Assembly (NCBI RefSeq): GCF_001693485.1
Contig: NZ_MAXC01000001.1
Location: 274,577-338,576 of the forward strand
Direction: 5' to 3'
Length of the DNA: 64,000 nt
DNA from: Bradyrhizobium sp. LMTR 3
Lineage (GTDB): Bacteria; Pseudomonadota; Alphaproteobacteria; Rhizobiales; Xanthobacteraceae
Shown here one piece after another: positions 7,782-19,884 of the stretch. The notes under the pieces are model-generated. The model did not search any database. It was not told the DNA's origin and was given only the letters and a program-made list of their open reading frames with translations. Position numbers and translations under genes: made by a program. How positions within the stretch are numbered: position 1 is the stretch's first letter; each line of letters starts with the position of its first letter.

Positions 7782-8188
7782 CAGAACTGCTCTCGCTTGA
7801 TCAATTCGGCGAGATTGGAAAGAAAGTCGTGAAATAATCGTGAGTTAAATCGTTAGAACCTGTGGACATCTGTGGACATCTTTTGGTCATTCTTCGGGCC
7901 GCTCACGCCTGTTTCACGATTGGTGACGCGGCGGCATGACCATCACGTAGTAGCGGCTGGCATAGCAGCGCGTGTGAAGCTGATTGAGGCAGCATCCTCG
8001 GCGCGCTATTTCGGCCAATGCTCGCGGTGATGATTGTCGTATCAGGAGCGGTGTGCGCGGCCGCGATCGATACCTGGATCAAGGCACGCAAGTGAGGGCA
8101 AGCCCGCGTGATGTTTGCGAAACGTTGCCTTGGACCGGCATTCCGGATAGCCATGGCATATACTTCCCGCTTGAGGCGCTTTCCTTCC
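7782..8188. other. Intergenic region between the peroxidase and a DapA-family gene
   Basis: This 407-base gap holds the divergent promoters of the peroxidase (minus) and the DapA-family gene (plus). The only structured element I see is the tandem repeat at 7861-7880. A 95-codon minus-strand frame (7903-8190) overlaps the start of the DapA-family gene and shows no domain, so I do not call it. Confidence 0.5.
7861..7880. promoter_or_regulatory. Perfect tandem 10-bp direct repeat, possible activator site for the peroxidase operon
   Basis: The decamer tgtggacatc occurs twice head-to-tail, about 80 bases before the peroxidase start codon. Direct repeats spaced by about one helical turn are the usual target of SARP-type activators, and a SARP gene lies in the same locus. 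The link is inference. Confidence 0.4.
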
Positions 8189-9064
8189 ATGGCTGACTTC
8201 CACGGCGTCTTTCCCTATCTCGTGTCACCGATCGATGCTTCCGGCGAAATTCGCACCGAGGTGCTGGGCCGATTGTGCGACGACCTCATCAAGGCGGGCG
8301 TGCATGGGCTGACGCCGCTAGGATCGACTGGTGAGTTCGCCTATCTCAACCGGGCGCAGCGCGCGACCGTGGTGCAGGCCACGATCGAAGCCGCTGACGG
8401 ACGCGTGCCGGTGATCGCCGGCGTCGCCTCGACATCGACGGCGGATGCGGTGGCTCAGGCAAGAGCGTATCAGAAGCTCGGCGCCGTCGGCATTCTCGCG
8501 ATCATGGAGGCGTATTTTCCGGTCGCCGACGCGCAGGTCGAATCCTATTTCCGCGCCATTGCCGACGCGGTCGACATTCCAGTCGTGATATACACCAATC
8601 CGCAATTCCAGCGCTCCGATCTCACGCTCGACGTGATCGCGCGGCTCGCGACCCATCCGCGCATCGGCTACATCAAGGACGCCTCAACCAATACCGGCCG
8701 GCTGCTGTCGATCATGAATCGCTGTGGAGAGGCGATCCACGTGTTCTCCGCATCCGCCCACATCCCAGCGGCGGTGATGCTGATCGGTGGGGTGGGCTGG
8801 ATGGCCGGTCCTGCCTGCATCATCCCGCGGCAGAGCGTCGAGCTCTACAATCTCTGCAGGGCGGCGCGCTGGGATGAGGCGATGGCGCTGCAGCGCAAGC
8901 TGTGGCGCATCAACGAAGCTTTTGCGCGGTTCAACCTGGCCGCCTGCATCAAGGCCGGCCTCGACATCCAGGGTTACGCGGTCGGCGATCCCATCCCGCC
9001 GCAGGCGGCGCTGACGGCCGAGCAGCGCAAGGTGGTCGAGGCGGCGCTGCGCGACCTAGGATAA
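8189..9064 (+). CDS. DapA-family (dihydrodipicolinate synthase-like) aldolase or lyase
   Basis: The frame is open from 8108, but homologues begin at [11 protein letters not shown], giving 291 residues, the normal family length. The class I aldolase features are visible: [17 protein letters not shown] for carboxylate binding, the tyrosine in VVIYTNPQF and the Schiff-base lysine in [10 protein letters not shown]. Such enzymes condense or cleave pyruvate with an aldehyde. It stands alone rather than with lysine genes, and many stand-alone rhizobial paralogues act on sugar acids or other keto acids, so I do not call it dapA. Confidence 0.82.
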   Translation: MADFHGVFPYLVSPIDASGEIRTEVLGRLCDDLIKAGVHGLTPLGSTGEFAYLNRAQRATVVQATIEAADGRVPVIAGVASTSTADAVAQARAYQKLGAVGILAIMEAYFPVADAQVESYFRAIADAVDIPVVIYTNPQFQRSDLTLDVIARLATHPRIGYIKDASTNTGRLLSIMNRCGEAIHVFSASAHIPAAVMLIGGVGWMAGPACIIPRQSVELYNLCRAARWDEAMALQRKLWRINEAFARFNLAACIKAGLDIQGYAVGDPIPPQAALTAEQRKVVEAALRDLG

Positions 9065-9082
9065 GCGCAGCCTGCGATATCT

Positions 9083-9171
9083 TGTAGGGTGGGCAAAGGC
9101 GCGTAGCGCCGTGCCCACCGTCAAGCGCACCGTCGCGAATGGTGGGCGCGCTTCGCTTTGCCCACCCTACA
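9083..9171. repeat. Palindromic intergenic repeat with 16-bp perfect arms
   Basis: The arms tgtagggtgggcaaag and ctttgcccaccctaca are exact inverse complements, with a GC-rich centre that itself repeats the gtgcccacc motif. It lies between two convergent genes, so it may double as a bidirectional terminator. Elements of this type are widespread in Bradyrhizobium as I recall them. Confidence 0.75.
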
Positions 9172-9184
9172 ATTTCCGGCGTGC

Positions 9185-11026
<1,842 letters not shown>

Positions 11027-11357
11027 CTCGCAACTCCGGACGCCCTGTCGCAGGAAGCCGCATCGGGACCTTTGCCTGATGGCCGTGCCAGGCGCCCGAT
11101 CAGGACCGGCAGCGCAATGACGGACTACGGCTTTAGAACAATTAGAACGGCAGGATTTGGTTTCAAGCGCAGGCAGCGCTGCTTGCGCGACAAACCGTCA
11201 TGCATAAATCACGTCAACCGGTCGATTTTTGCCGTATGATTAAGTCTCTGAAAGTTCAGAAACTTTAGTCCGGCAAGGACGTTTGGTGGGTGTGATGCCC
11301 GGCCTGCTTACCTTCCGCATCGCGCTTTGCGCGATATCGATATCAAGTGAGTGATCG
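11027..11357. other. Divergent intergenic region between ftsH and the HtrA-like gene
   Basis: These 331 bases separate two divergently transcribed protein-quality-control genes and should hold both promoters. The part near 11215-11270 is AT-rich for this genome (gattaagtctctgaaagttc). No gene, hairpin terminator or clear operator was found. Confidence 0.4.
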
Positions 11358-12458
11358 ATGAATCGTCGCTTCGCGCTGTCATTAGCCGCCATCGCAGCCG
11401 TACTGGTGGCGCTTACCCTCTCCAATATCCGCTACAGCCCGTGGACCAATACCACCGCCCGAACCGTCGACCAGCGTGGGCCGCTGTCTGATGCCGAGCG
11501 TGCGAACATCGAGTTGTTCGAGCGGGTCTCGCCGTCTGTCGTGCAGGTTGCGGCGCGCTCCGCCATGGCTAATCCCTTTGAAGAAGAGGAGGACCCGGCA
11601 ACCTCGGGCCCGGCAGCCTCCGGCACTGGCTTTGTCTGGGACAGTAGCGGTCATGTGGTCACCAACAATCACGTCGTGCAAAATGGCCGCGAGGTGGCCG
11701 TTCGCTTCGCCTCAGGCGAGGTGGCCCAAGCTTCAATCGTCGGCGTTGCACCGAACTACGATCTGGCGGTGCTGCGGATCAGGAATCCGCGCCAGCTACC
11801 GCCGCCGGTGGCGCTCGGCAGTTCCAACGACCTCAAGGTAGGCCAAATTGCATTTGCGATCGGCAACCCATTCGGACTAGATCAATCGCTGACGAGCGGA
11901 ATCATCAGCGCGCTCAAGCGGCGGCTGCCGACCAGCAGCGGTCGCGAGATCGCCAACGTGATCCAGACCGACACCGCGATCAATCCCGGCAATTCCGGTG
12001 GCCCCCTTTTGGACTCGGCGGGGCGGTTGATCGGCGTCAACACGGCCATCATCTCGCCCTCCGGCTCCAGCGCCGGTATCGGCTTTGCCATTCCGGCCGA
12101 TATCGTCAATCGTATCGTGCCCGAACTCATCAAGAATGGTCGGGTACCGACCCCGGGAATCGGCATCGTCGCCGCCGGCGAAGCCGTTGCGACGCGCATG
12201 GGCGTCGAAGGGGTGATCGTCGTGCGTACCGCGCCCGGAAGTCCGGCCGAACGGGCTGGCATCCGTGGCGTCGATTTCAACTCGGGCGCGCTCGGCGACG
12301 TGATCGTTCAAGCCGATGGTAAGCCGGTTCACCGGCTCTCCGACCTGACCGACCAGATCGAGCAGGTCGGCGCAGGCAAAAGCGTCCGCATCACGTTGAA
12401 ACGCGGTTCGGAAACGCGCGATGTCAACGTCGATATCGTGGATATCGGCCGCGGCTAA
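11358..12458 (+). CDS. HtrA/DegP-type trypsin-like serine protease with one PDZ domain
   Basis: The 366-residue protein starts with an uncleaved-looking hydrophobic anchor (ALSLAAIAAVLVALTL) that would place it at the periplasmic face of the inner membrane. The catalytic triad is intact: His in VTNNHVV, Asp in NYDLAVLRI and Ser in NPGNSGGPLL. A single PDZ domain follows (about residues 255-360, with VIVQADGKPVHRLSDL). One PDZ domain plus a membrane anchor is the DegS-like layout; the protein may cut misfolded periplasmic proteins or a regulatory substrate. It is divergent from ftsH, another quality-control protease. Confidence 0.9.
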   Translation: MNRRFALSLAAIAAVLVALTLSNIRYSPWTNTTARTVDQRGPLSDAERANIELFERVSPSVVQVAARSAMANPFEEEEDPATSGPAASGTGFVWDSSGHVVTNNHVVQNGREVAVRFASGEVAQASIVGVAPNYDLAVLRIRNPRQLPPPVALGSSNDLKVGQIAFAIGNPFGLDQSLTSGIISALKRRLPTSSGREIANVIQTDTAINPGNSGGPLLDSAGRLIGVNTAIISPSGSSAGIGFAIPADIVNRIVPELIKNGRVPTPGIGIVAAGEAVATRMGVEGVIVVRTAPGSPAERAGIRGVDFNSGALGDVIVQADGKPVHRLSDLTDQIEQVGAGKSVRITLKRGSETRDVNVDIVDIGRG

Positions 12459-12603
12459 TGGTCCCCTCTGAAGGCAGAATCGTACCCCGCTGCGGTGCTT
12501 GCGCACGCAGCGCCGGCTCTCTTGTTGCAGCGGGCTGAATAGTTGTCTTGCGGCGAAAAACCGCTAAAACCCCGCTCAATCCGAACAAGCTAAGGACAAA
12601 CTG

Positions 12604-14928
12604 ATGAACATTCTTCCCGGCAATATGCGTTTCGGTGCGGGCCAGCCGGTCAAGCGTTTGGAAGACCAGAGACTGCTCACCGGGAAGGGGCAGTTCATCG
12701 ACGACAAGCCCGACGAGGGCGCCCTGTGGCTCTACGTGCTGCGCTCGCCCCATGCCCACGCCAAAATCGTCTCGATCGATACGACTGATGCCGCCGGGAT
12801 GCCGGGCGTCCACGCGATCTATACCGGCACCGAGCTGATCAAGGACGATGTCGGCACCATTCCGACGCTTGCGATCTTCAAGCGGCCCGATGGATCGCCG
12901 ATGACGGTACCGCCGCGCCGTCTGCTCGCGCATGAAATCGTGAGGTATGCCGGCGAAGCTGTGGCCGCCGTGGTTGCGACGTCGCGCGTGCTGGCGCAGA
13001 CCGCGGCCGAAGCGATTGTGGTCGATTACGAGGTGCTGCCCTCGGTGGTCGACCCTGTCGAGGCGGTGAAGCCCGGCGCACCCGTCGTATGGCCCGAGGC
13101 GCCGGACAACGTCGTGGCTGCCATGAGCTACGGCGATGCCGCCAAGGTCGAGGAAGCCTTTGCCAAGGCTGCGCATGTGGTCTCGCTCGACCTGGTCAGC
13201 CAGCGGCTGGTGCCCTCCGCCATGGAGCCTCGCTCGACGATTGCCGAGATCGAGAAGAAGACCGGCCGATTGATCCTGCACGTGCAGTCGCAAACGCCGG
13301 GCTCGACCCGGGACTTGCTCGCGGAATCCATTCTGAAGCGGCCGAAGGACAGCGTCCGCGTGCTGGTCGGCGACATCGGCGGCGGCTTCGGCCAGAAGAC
13401 CAGCCTCTATCCCGAGGACGGCATCGTTGCTTACGCCGCGACCAAGCTGAACAAGAAGATCCGCTGGCGCGGCGACCGCACCGACGAGTTCGTCGGCGGC
13501 ACCCATGGCCGCGACCTTACCTCGACCGGCGAATTCGCGCTCGACGCCAAGGGCCGCGTGCTCGCTTACCGCGTGCGTTCGATCGGAGGCACCGGCGCGT
13601 ACTCGTCGGGGACCGCGAATATCATTCCGCTGGTGCTCGGGCCCTTCGTGCAGACCGGCGTCTACGATCTGCCGCTGGTGCATTTCGAAGTGAAATCGGT
13701 GATGACCCACACCGCACCGGTCGGCGCCTATCGCGGCGCCGGGCGGCCGGAAGCGGTGTTCATCGTCGAGCGGCTGATGGATGCCGCCGCGCGTCAGATC
13801 GGAATCGACCCGCGTACCATCCGCAAGCTGAACTACATCAAGCCGGCGCAACTGCCCTACACCAATGCGGTCGGGCAGGTGTACGACTCCGGCGCCTTCG
13901 CGCACATGCTGTCGCGCGCCTCCGAGCTTTCGGACTGGGACGGCTTTAACGCGCGCAGGAAGGCGGCGAAGAAGAAGGGCCTGCTCTACGGTCGCGGCCT
14001 TACCAGCTATATCGAATGGACTGGCGGGCGCGCGCATACCGAAAAGGTCAGCCTGCACGCGACCGCGGAAGGCCGCATTATCCTGCATTCCGGCACCATG
14101 GCGATGGGGCAGGGCCTGCAGACCACCTACAGCCAGATGGTGTCGAATACGCTCGGAATTCCCATGGACAAGATCGACGTCGTGCAGGGCGATACCGATC
14201 TCGCCACCGGCTTCGGCAGCGTCGGTTCGCGCTCGCTGTTTGTCGGCGGCACGGCAGTTGCGGTTTCGACGAACGACATGATCCAGAAGGCGCGCGAGAA
14301 GGCCTCGAACGTGCTGGAAACGTCCATCGAGGATATCGAATACCGCGACGGCTGGCTGACGGTGGTCGGCACCGACAAGCGCATCGGCCTGTTCGAGATC
14401 GCGAAGAACGAAGATGGCGCGCGGCTCTCCGTCGATTCCGAAGGCGAAGTCGACGGCCCGAGCTGGCCGAACGGCACTCACATTTGCGAAGTCGAGATCG
14501 ATCCGGAAACCGGCGTCAGCAAGGTGGTGCGTTACACCACGGTGGACGACGTCGGCATTGCCGTCAACCCGATGCTGGTGACCGGCCAGGTGCACGGCGG
14601 CGTCGCCCAAGGCATCGGGCAGGCGCTCTATGAGGGCGTCGCCTACAGCGAGGAAGGGCAGCTATTGACCGCGAGTTACCAGGACTACTGCGTGCCGCGC
14701 GCCGACGACATTCCGCCGATCGCGGTGGCGCTGGATGATTCCGCGCCGTGCCGTACCAACCCGCTCGGCGCCAAGGGCTGCGGCGAATCCGGCGCCATCG
14801 GCGGCCCGCCCTGCGTCACCAACGGCGTGATGGATGCATTGAGCGAGCTCGGCATCAAGCAGCTCAACACGCCGCTGACGCCGGCGAAGGTCTGGCAGGC
14901 GATAAGGGATGCGAGGGCGGCGGGTTAA
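12604..14928 (+). CDS. Xanthine dehydrogenase/aldehyde oxidase family, molybdopterin-binding large subunit
   Basis: The 774-residue protein is a CoxL-type large subunit. It begins with the typical [17 protein letters not shown] and carries [27 protein letters not shown] (the form II active-site loop, not the Cys-containing loop of true CO dehydrogenase), [12 protein letters not shown] and the catalytic Glu in [11 protein letters not shown]. Such enzymes hydroxylate aldehydes or aromatic heterocycles using molybdenum cofactor. The iron-sulfur small subunit and FAD medium subunit that normally accompany it are absent on both sides, so it must pair with subunits coded elsewhere. The start at 12604 follows ctaaggacaaactg. 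Confidence 0.88.
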   Translation: MNILPGNMRFGAGQPVKRLEDQRLLTGKGQFIDDKPDEGALWLYVLRSPHAHAKIVSIDTTDAAGMPGVHAIYTGTELIKDDVGTIPTLAIFKRPDGSPMTVPPRRLLAHEIVRYAGEAVAAVVATSRVLAQTAAEAIVVDYEVLPSVVDPVEAVKPGAPVVWPEAPDNVVAAMSYGDAAKVEEAFAKAAHVVSLDLVSQRLVPSAMEPRSTIAEIEKKTGRLILHVQSQTPGSTRDLLAESILKRPKDSVRVLVGDIGGGFGQKTSLYPEDGIVAYAATKLNKKIRWRGDRTDEFVGGTHGRDLTSTGEFALDAKGRVLAYRVRSIGGTGAYSSGTANIIPLVLGPFVQTGVYDLPLVHFEVKSVMTHTAPVGAYRGAGRPEAVFIVERLMDAAARQIGIDPRTIRKLNYIKPAQLPYTNAVGQVYDSGAFAHMLSRASELSDWDGFNARRKAAKKKGLLYGRGLTSYIEWTGGRAHTEKVSLHATAEGRIILHSGTMAMGQGLQTTYSQMVSNTLGIPMDKIDVVQGDTDLATGFGSVGSRSLFVGGTAVAVSTNDMIQKAREKASNVLETSIEDIEYRDGWLTVVGTDKRIGLFEIAKNEDGARLSVDSEGEVDGPSWPNGTHICEVEIDPETGVSKVVRYTTVDDVGIAVNPMLVTGQVHGGVAQGIGQALYEGVAYSEEGQLLTASYQDYCVPRADDIPPIAVALDDSAPCRTNPLGAKGCGESGAIGGPPCVTNGVMDALSELGIKQLNTPLTPAKVWQAIRDARAAG

Positions 14929-14945
14929 AGATCGCGCGTTCTTCT

Positions 14946-15093
14946 TACCCTCCCCTGGAGGGGGAGGGTCGACGCGAAGCGGCGGGGTGGGGTGACGGTC
15001 TCTCCACATCCAACAGTGCCCGAGTGGAGAGATCACCCCGCCCCGTCACGCATCTTGCGATGCGTGCCGACCCTCCCCCTCCAGGGGAGGGTA
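14946..15093. repeat. Inverted repeat element between convergent genes
   Basis: The ends taccctcccctggagggg and ccctccaggggaggg are inverse complements, and further self-complementary stretches lie inside (for example gcatcttgcgatgc). It separates the convergent molybdenum hydroxylase and acyl-CoA dehydrogenase genes and probably terminates transcription from both sides. Confidence 0.65.
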
Positions 15094-15100
15094 TTCGTGC

Positions 15101-16297
15101 CTACAGCCCCAATACCATCTTCGCGACGATATCGCGCTGGATCTCCGACGAGCCGCCGAAGATCGTGTACGCCCGGCCGTTCAGATATTCCGGAACGACG
15201 GGCAGCAACTCCTCGGGGATTCCCGACGCCTCGTTGAGCCGGTACAGCGGCCGCATTGGCTCGACATAGAGCCCGTCATTGCCGGTCACGTCGACGCCGA
15301 GCCGCGTCACCGCCTGGCGGATTTCGCTGACGCGCAGTTTTAACAGCGACGACACCGCGCCGGGATTTTGCCCGGTCTGCAGGGCCGACAGCACGCGCAA
15401 TTCCGTCATCTCGAGCGCGTCGATATCGACCTCGATCTCCGACATCCGCACCGCGATGTCGGGATCGTCGATGGCGCGGCCGGTCGCGTCAGATTCGGCA
15501 AGCTCGGAAACCGTTTTCAGCGCATCGCGCAACTTGGCCGAGGCGATGCCGGAGCCGCGCTCGAACTCGAGCAGATACTTGCCGTAGGTCCAGCCCTTGC
15601 CTTCCTCGCCGACCCGGTTGGCGACGGGCACGCGCACGTCGTCGAAAAACACCTGGTTGACTTCGTGGTCTCCGCCGATGGTCAGGATCGGCCGCGTCGT
15701 AATGCCCGGGGTCTTCATGTCGATCAGGATGAAGGAGATGCCGTCCTGCTGCCGCTCGGTCTCGTTGGTGCGCACCAGCGCGAACATCCGGTTGGCGTGG
15801 TGGGCGTGCGTGGTCCAGATCTTGGTGCCGTTGATGACGTAGTCGTCGCCGTCGCGCAGGGCGCGGGTCTTCAGCGAAGCGAGGTCGGAGCCGGAGCCCG
15901 GCTCGGAATAGCCCTGGCACCAGTAATCCTCGCCCGAGAGAATCCGCGGCAGATAAAAATTCTTCTGCTCGGGCGAGCCGAAGCCGATGATGACCGGGCC
16001 GACCATCTTGACGCCCATCACGTTCACATTGGGCACGCCGGCGCGGGCGCATTCGGCCTCAAAAATCCAGCGTTGCGCCGGCGTCCAGCCCGGCCCGCCA
16101 TGGTCCACCGGCCAGCCCGGCGCGCCCCAACCCTTCCTGTGCAGCGCGCGCTGCCAGGCCATGCCGATATCAGGATCGGAGAACACCGAGGGCGTCAGCG
16201 CGGTGGCGCGCTTCATCTCCGGCGTAAGGTTGGCCGCGATGAAGTCGCGCACTTCCTGTTCGAAGGCGCGCTCCTCGGCGCTGAAGGTGAGATCCAT
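15101..16297 (-). CDS. Acyl-CoA dehydrogenase, 398 aa
   Basis: The FAD-dependent enzyme introduces a double bond into acyl-CoA during beta-oxidation. Family features include [17 protein letters not shown] and [17 protein letters not shown] for FAD binding, and a C-terminal [19 protein letters not shown]. The start [16 protein letters not shown] at 16297 has an aaaggaac ribosome site; the longer frame to 16546 overlaps the upstream gene and is rejected. This is the larger type often paired with a second, smaller dehydrogenase to make an alpha2beta2 enzyme for steroid or other bulky acyl-CoAs. Its neighbouring partner is broken (16311-17343). Confidence 0.9.
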   Translation of the reverse strand: MDLTFSAEERAFEQEVRDFIAANLTPEMKRATALTPSVFSDPDIGMAWQRALHRKGWGAPGWPVDHGGPGWTPAQRWIFEAECARAGVPNVNVMGVKMVGPVIIGFGSPEQKNFYLPRILSGEDYWCQGYSEPGSGSDLASLKTRALRDGDDYVINGTKIWTTHAHHANRMFALVRTNETERQQDGISFILIDMKTPGITTRPILTIGGDHEVNQVFFDDVRVPVANRVGEEGKGWTYGKYLLEFERGSGIASAKLRDALKTVSELAESDATGRAIDDPDIAVRMSEIEVDIDALEMTELRVLSALQTGQNPGAVSSLLKLRVSEIRQAVTRLGVDVTGNDGLYVEPMRPLYRLNEASGIPEELLPVVPEYLNGRAYTIFGGSSEIQRDIVAKMVLGL

Positions 16298-16310
16298 GGG
16301 TATGTTCCTT

Positions 16311-17343
16311 TCAGGCCTCAACGCCACGGCCACCGAGGGCGGCGTGACGGCGATAATGATGGGCGCTGCCGCCGAACAGCGTCTCGAAGGCGAGCAGCCG
16401 CTTGAAGTAGGAGCCGATGTCCAGCTCTTCGGTAACGCCCATCGCGCCGTGAAGCTGCACCGATTGTTCGGCAACGAAGCGCGCGCATTTACCGATCTTG
16501 GCTTTGGCGCCCGAGGCAGCGCGGCTGCGCGCGACCGGTTCGGCATCGGCCATCAGTGCTGCGCGCAGAGCCATCGAGCGCGCCTCGTCGCATTGCATCG
16601 CCATGTCGGCGAGGCGATGGCGGATCACCTGGTTGGCAGAGAGCGGCCGGCCGAACTGCTTTCGCATCTTCGTGTATTCCAGTGTCTGGTCGAGCAGCGT
16701 CTGCATGATGCCGACGGCCTCGGCACCGAGCGCAGCCATGGCCGCCGCCACCCAGCCGCGGGAAATCATGTGAGGTGAGGCCGGCCGCACCTTGCGGCAC
16801 CATGAACAAGCCGATCTTGCCGCCATCGATGCGCGCCGAGACGATGATATGCCCAGCGGCGTTGCCGTCGAGCACGGCGGTCTTCTGTCCGTCGATACGC
16901 CAGCCGTCAGATGTTCTCTTCGCTGTCGTAGCCACCTTGGCGAGATCGTAGCGCGCCTGTCGTTCGGAATGCGCGAATGCCAGAATCAGTGAACCATCGG
17001 CAATTTTCGGCAATAGCGCCTGCTTCTGCGTTTCCGTGCCGCACTCCGAGATCAGCGAAGCGCCGATGACGACGGTGGAGAGATAAGGTTCGGAGACAAG
17101 GCCGCGCCCGAACGCTTCCATCAGGATACCGATCTCGATCGCGCCGCCACCGAGGCCGCCATGGGCCTCCGGGATCGGCAGCGCCAGCCAGCCGAGATCG
17201 GCGAACTGCTTCCAGATATCCATGCTGAAGCCGAGCGGGTCGTTCGCGATGCTGCGGCGGTGATCGGCGGTGTAAGTCTCCTTGACGAAGCGGTCGACAC
17301 TCTCGCGCAGCAATCGCTGCTCGTCGCTTAAAGTGAGGTCCAT
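16311..17343 (-). pseudogene. Acyl-CoA dehydrogenase, disrupted by an internal deletion and frame change
   Basis: From ATG 17343 the first 196 residues are a normal acyl-CoA dehydrogenase (MDLTLSDEQRLLRESVDRFV to GLTSHDFPR near base 16755). The reading then goes out of frame. In another frame the family continues from about 16738 as AALGAEAVGIMQTLLDQTL, then TKMRKQFGRPLSANQV, and ends at 16311 after the usual IGSYFKRLLAFETLFGG. About 40-50 residues between SHDFPR and AALGAEAVG, normally present in relatives, are missing, so this is a deletion and not a single-base error. The product would lack the middle of the beta domain and the whole C-terminal helical domain in frame. It sits between an enoyl-CoA hydratase and a second dehydrogenase in one operon. 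Confidence 0.75.
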
Positions 17344-17363
17344 CGGATTGTTTTGCCTTTTTC

Positions 17364-18215
17364 TTAGCTGGCCTGCGCCGGTTTCCGGACGGACGGGTGA
17401 AGACCTGAGGGATCGACGATCATTCCGAATTCCTGAAGATTGTGTGCGTGGCAGAGCTGATGCAGCGCGAACGCCTGTTCGATGGCCGCGGGCTGTCCCA
17501 TCACATCGACCGAGCGATTGACGGCTTCCTTGGTCAGCTTCAGCGCGAAGGAAGGTTTTGCCGCGATCCTTTCAGCAAGCTTCATCACGAAGGGGGAAAG
17601 CTCGTCTCGCGGCACCACGTGGTTGACCATGCCGAGCCGGTGGGCTTCCTGCGCACTCCAGACGTCGGCGGTGAACAGCAATTCCTTGGCCTTGCGCGGG
17701 CCCAGCTCCCAGGGATGCACGAACCATTCGACGCCGCAGACGCCCATGGTGACCACGGGATCGCAGAACTCGGCGTCATCGCTTGCGACGATGAGGTCGC
17801 AGGCCCACGCCAGCATCAATCCGCCGGCGATGCATTTGCCATGCACGTCGGCAATCGTCGGCTTTGCGAGGTTACGCCAGCGCCGTGTGATCTGCAGATA
17901 GATTTCCTGCTCGCGCGCAAAGCGGCCGTGGGCGTTGGGTTCGGCGAACCCGCCCCAATTTCCAACCGGCGGAAAATCCACGCCCGCAGCATTCTTAGCC
18001 CCGGGGCGCAGGTCATGCCCTGACGAAAAATGCGGGCCGTTGCCGGCGAGAACGATGACCTTGACCGCGTCGTCCTGCACCGCCTGGTCGAAGGCGGTGT
18101 TGAGGTCGTAGGTCATCTGCAGGTTCTGCGCGTTGCGCGCCTCGGGCCGGTTCATCACGATCCGCGCGATGCGCGGCTCCGGCCGCTCCACGACGATGGT
18201 TTCGAAAGCGGTCAA
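17364..18215 (-). CDS. Enoyl-CoA hydratase/isomerase family protein
   Basis: This crotonase-fold enzyme of about 283 residues shows MNRPEARNAQNLQM, the oxyanion-hole segment FSSGHDLRPG and KCIAGGLMLAWACDLIVA. In typical hydratases two Glu residues sit after these motifs; here the second region reads AEFCDPVVTMGVCGVEWF, so the exact reaction is uncertain. I choose the TTG at 18215 because gggaggg lies five bases upstream; a TTG at 18230 is the longer option. It is the first gene of a minus-strand operon with two acyl-CoA dehydrogenases, one of them broken. Confidence 0.85.
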   Translation of the reverse strand: MTAFETIVVERPEPRIARIVMNRPEARNAQNLQMTYDLNTAFDQAVQDDAVKVIVLAGNGPHFSSGHDLRPGAKNAAGVDFPPVGNWGGFAEPNAHGRFAREQEIYLQITRRWRNLAKPTIADVHGKCIAGGLMLAWACDLIVASDDAEFCDPVVTMGVCGVEWFVHPWELGPRKAKELLFTADVWSAQEAHRLGMVNHVVPRDELSPFVMKLAERIAAKPSFALKLTKEAVNRSVDVMGQPAAIEQAFALHQLCHAHNLQEFGMIVDPSGLHPSVRKPAQAS

Positions 18216-18377
18216 TCGGCCCTCCCTCAATTATTATTATCGGGCCATGTTGTTATTTCGGCGAATGATAGGCAAGGGCCATCGGGCTGCAAAATGAACC
18301 TGAGCAGGCTCGCGCCTTGCATGCCAGACGCAACCAATCAGATGGGTTGGCGTTGAACTTTCCTTTGGGAGAGTTCG

Positions 18378-18986
18378 ATGCGCAGAATTTGGACCGTACT
18401 GGCGGCGCTGGCGACGCTGAGTCTAACCAATTGCGGCTACAACGCCATCCAGACCAATGACGAGCGGGTCAAGTCGGGTTGGTCAGAAGTGGTCAACCAG
18501 TATCAGCGCCGCGCCGATCTGGTGCCCAACTTGGTCAATTCCGTAAAAGGCTTTGCGCAGCAGGAAAAAGATGTGCTGCTCGGCGTCACCAATGCCCGCG
18601 CCAAGGTCGGCAGCATCCAGGCCACGCCAGAGGTGCTGAACGATCCCGCCGCGTTCCAGAAATTCCAGTCCGCCCAAAGCGAACTCACGAGCGCGCTGTC
18701 GCGGCTGTTGGTCGTCACGGAAAATTATCCGCAGCTCAAGTCGGATGCGCTGTTTCGCGATTTGATGGCGCAGCTCGAAGGCACCGAGAACCGCATCACG
18801 GTGGCGCGCAACCGCTACATCAAGGCGGTGCAGGACTATAACGTCGGCATCCGCACCTTCCCGAACAATCTCACGGCGATGGCGTTCGGCTACCAGGAAA
18901 AGCCGAATTTTGCGGTCGAGAACGAGAAGGCGATCTCGACGGCGCCTAAGGTGGACTTCAACCCGACGCCGGCGCCCGCCAAGTAG
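18378..18986 (+). CDS. LemA family lipoprotein-like protein
   Basis: The 202-residue protein begins with a signal sequence ending in LTNC, a plausible lipobox, and then the LemA helical domain: GYNAIQTNDERVKSGWSEVV, QRRADLVPNLVNSVKGFA and LEGTENRITVARNRYIKAV. LemA proteins are envelope proteins of unclear role, very often coded beside TPM-domain proteins as here. It starts a three-gene plus-strand operon; the next gene begins 20 bases after its stop. Confidence 0.9.
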   Translation: MRRIWTVLAALATLSLTNCGYNAIQTNDERVKSGWSEVVNQYQRRADLVPNLVNSVKGFAQQEKDVLLGVTNARAKVGSIQATPEVLNDPAAFQKFQSAQSELTSALSRLLVVTENYPQLKSDALFRDLMAQLEGTENRITVARNRYIKAVQDYNVGIRTFPNNLTAMAFGYQEKPNFAVENEKAISTAPKVDFNPTPAPAK

Positions 18987-19006
18987 CGGCTGAAAAGGCC
19001 ACTGCG

Positions 19007-19882
19007 ATGAACGCTGCGAGAGCGTCCCTTCTTGCGCTACTGCTGTGCTGGGCTGCTTCAGCGCTGGCGCTCGTCGCGGTGCCGCCCTTGAGCGGGAGGG
19101 TCGTCGACCAGACCGGCACGCTCACTGCGGGCGACGTCGCTTCGCTGACGCAGCAGCTTGGGGATCTCGAGGCGCGAAAGGGCAGCCAGATCGCGGTGCT
19201 GATCGTGCCGACGACGGACGGCGAGGCCATCGAGCAATTCGCGCTCCGCGTCGCGGAAGCCTGGATGATCGGCCGCAAGAAGATCGACGACGGCGCGCTC
19301 CTCGTGATCGCCAAGAACGATCGCCGCTTGCGGATCGAGGTCGGTTACGGCCTCGAGGGCGCGCTGACCGACGCCACCACCAAGCGCATCATCGACGAGG
19401 ACATCACGCCAAAACTCAAGAGCGGCGATTTCGCCGGCGGTGTTTCGGCTGGCGTTATCAGGATGATCGCGGTCGCCAATGGCGAGAAACTGCCGGAGCC
19501 GGAGCCGCCACACTGGCAAAGTCCCGGCCTGTCCAACTATGTCGACCCGTTCAATCCATTTATCCTCGTCTTCGTTTTCATTGTCGGCGGGGTGCTGAGG
19601 GCGGTGCTTGGCCGATTCATCGGCGCGGCGGCCACCGGCGGCATCGTAGGCGTCTTCGGCTGGTTCGTTGTGGGATCGCTCGCAGTAGCGGTTCTCATCG
19701 GCTTTATCGCGTTCGTCGTGAGTTTCCTCGTCCAGAACATGGGTTCGATGGGCCCAAGCGTGGGACGCCGCGGTAAAGACAGTGGATGGGTCGGTGGCAG
19801 CGGCGGTAGCAGCTCCAGCGACAGCGGGTTCCGCGGTGGCGGTGGCAGCTTTGGCGGCGGCGGTGCATCGGGGAGCTGGTAG
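19007..19882 (+). CDS. TPM-domain membrane protein (YgcG family)
   Basis: The 291-residue protein has a signal peptide (LLALLLCWAASALALVAVPP), a periplasmic TPM domain (GRVVDQTGTLTAGDVASLTQ, GSQIAVLIVPTTDGEAIEQF, VGYGLEGALTDATTKRIIDE), two membrane helices near residues 180-250 and a Gly/Ser-rich tail (GGGGSFGGGGASGSW). This is the standard layout of YgcG-type proteins, thought to act in envelope maintenance. It lies between lemA and a second TPM gene and is separated from the latter by only two bases. Confidence 0.88.
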   Translation: MNAARASLLALLLCWAASALALVAVPPLSGRVVDQTGTLTAGDVASLTQQLGDLEARKGSQIAVLIVPTTDGEAIEQFALRVAEAWMIGRKKIDDGALLVIAKNDRRLRIEVGYGLEGALTDATTKRIIDEDITPKLKSGDFAGGVSAGVIRMIAVANGEKLPEPEPPHWQSPGLSNYVDPFNPFILVFVFIVGGVLRAVLGRFIGAAATGGIVGVFGWFVVGSLAVAVLIGFIAFVVSFLVQNMGSMGPSVGRRGKDSGWVGGSGGSSSSDSGFRGGGGSFGGGGASGSW

Positions 19883-19884
19883 AC

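Noticed and set aside
12424..14610. A 728-residue minus-strand open frame opposite the molybdenum hydroxylase gene
   Set aside because: It is the high-GC antisense shadow of a well-supported gene, is rich in Arg, His and Asp, and shows no domain.
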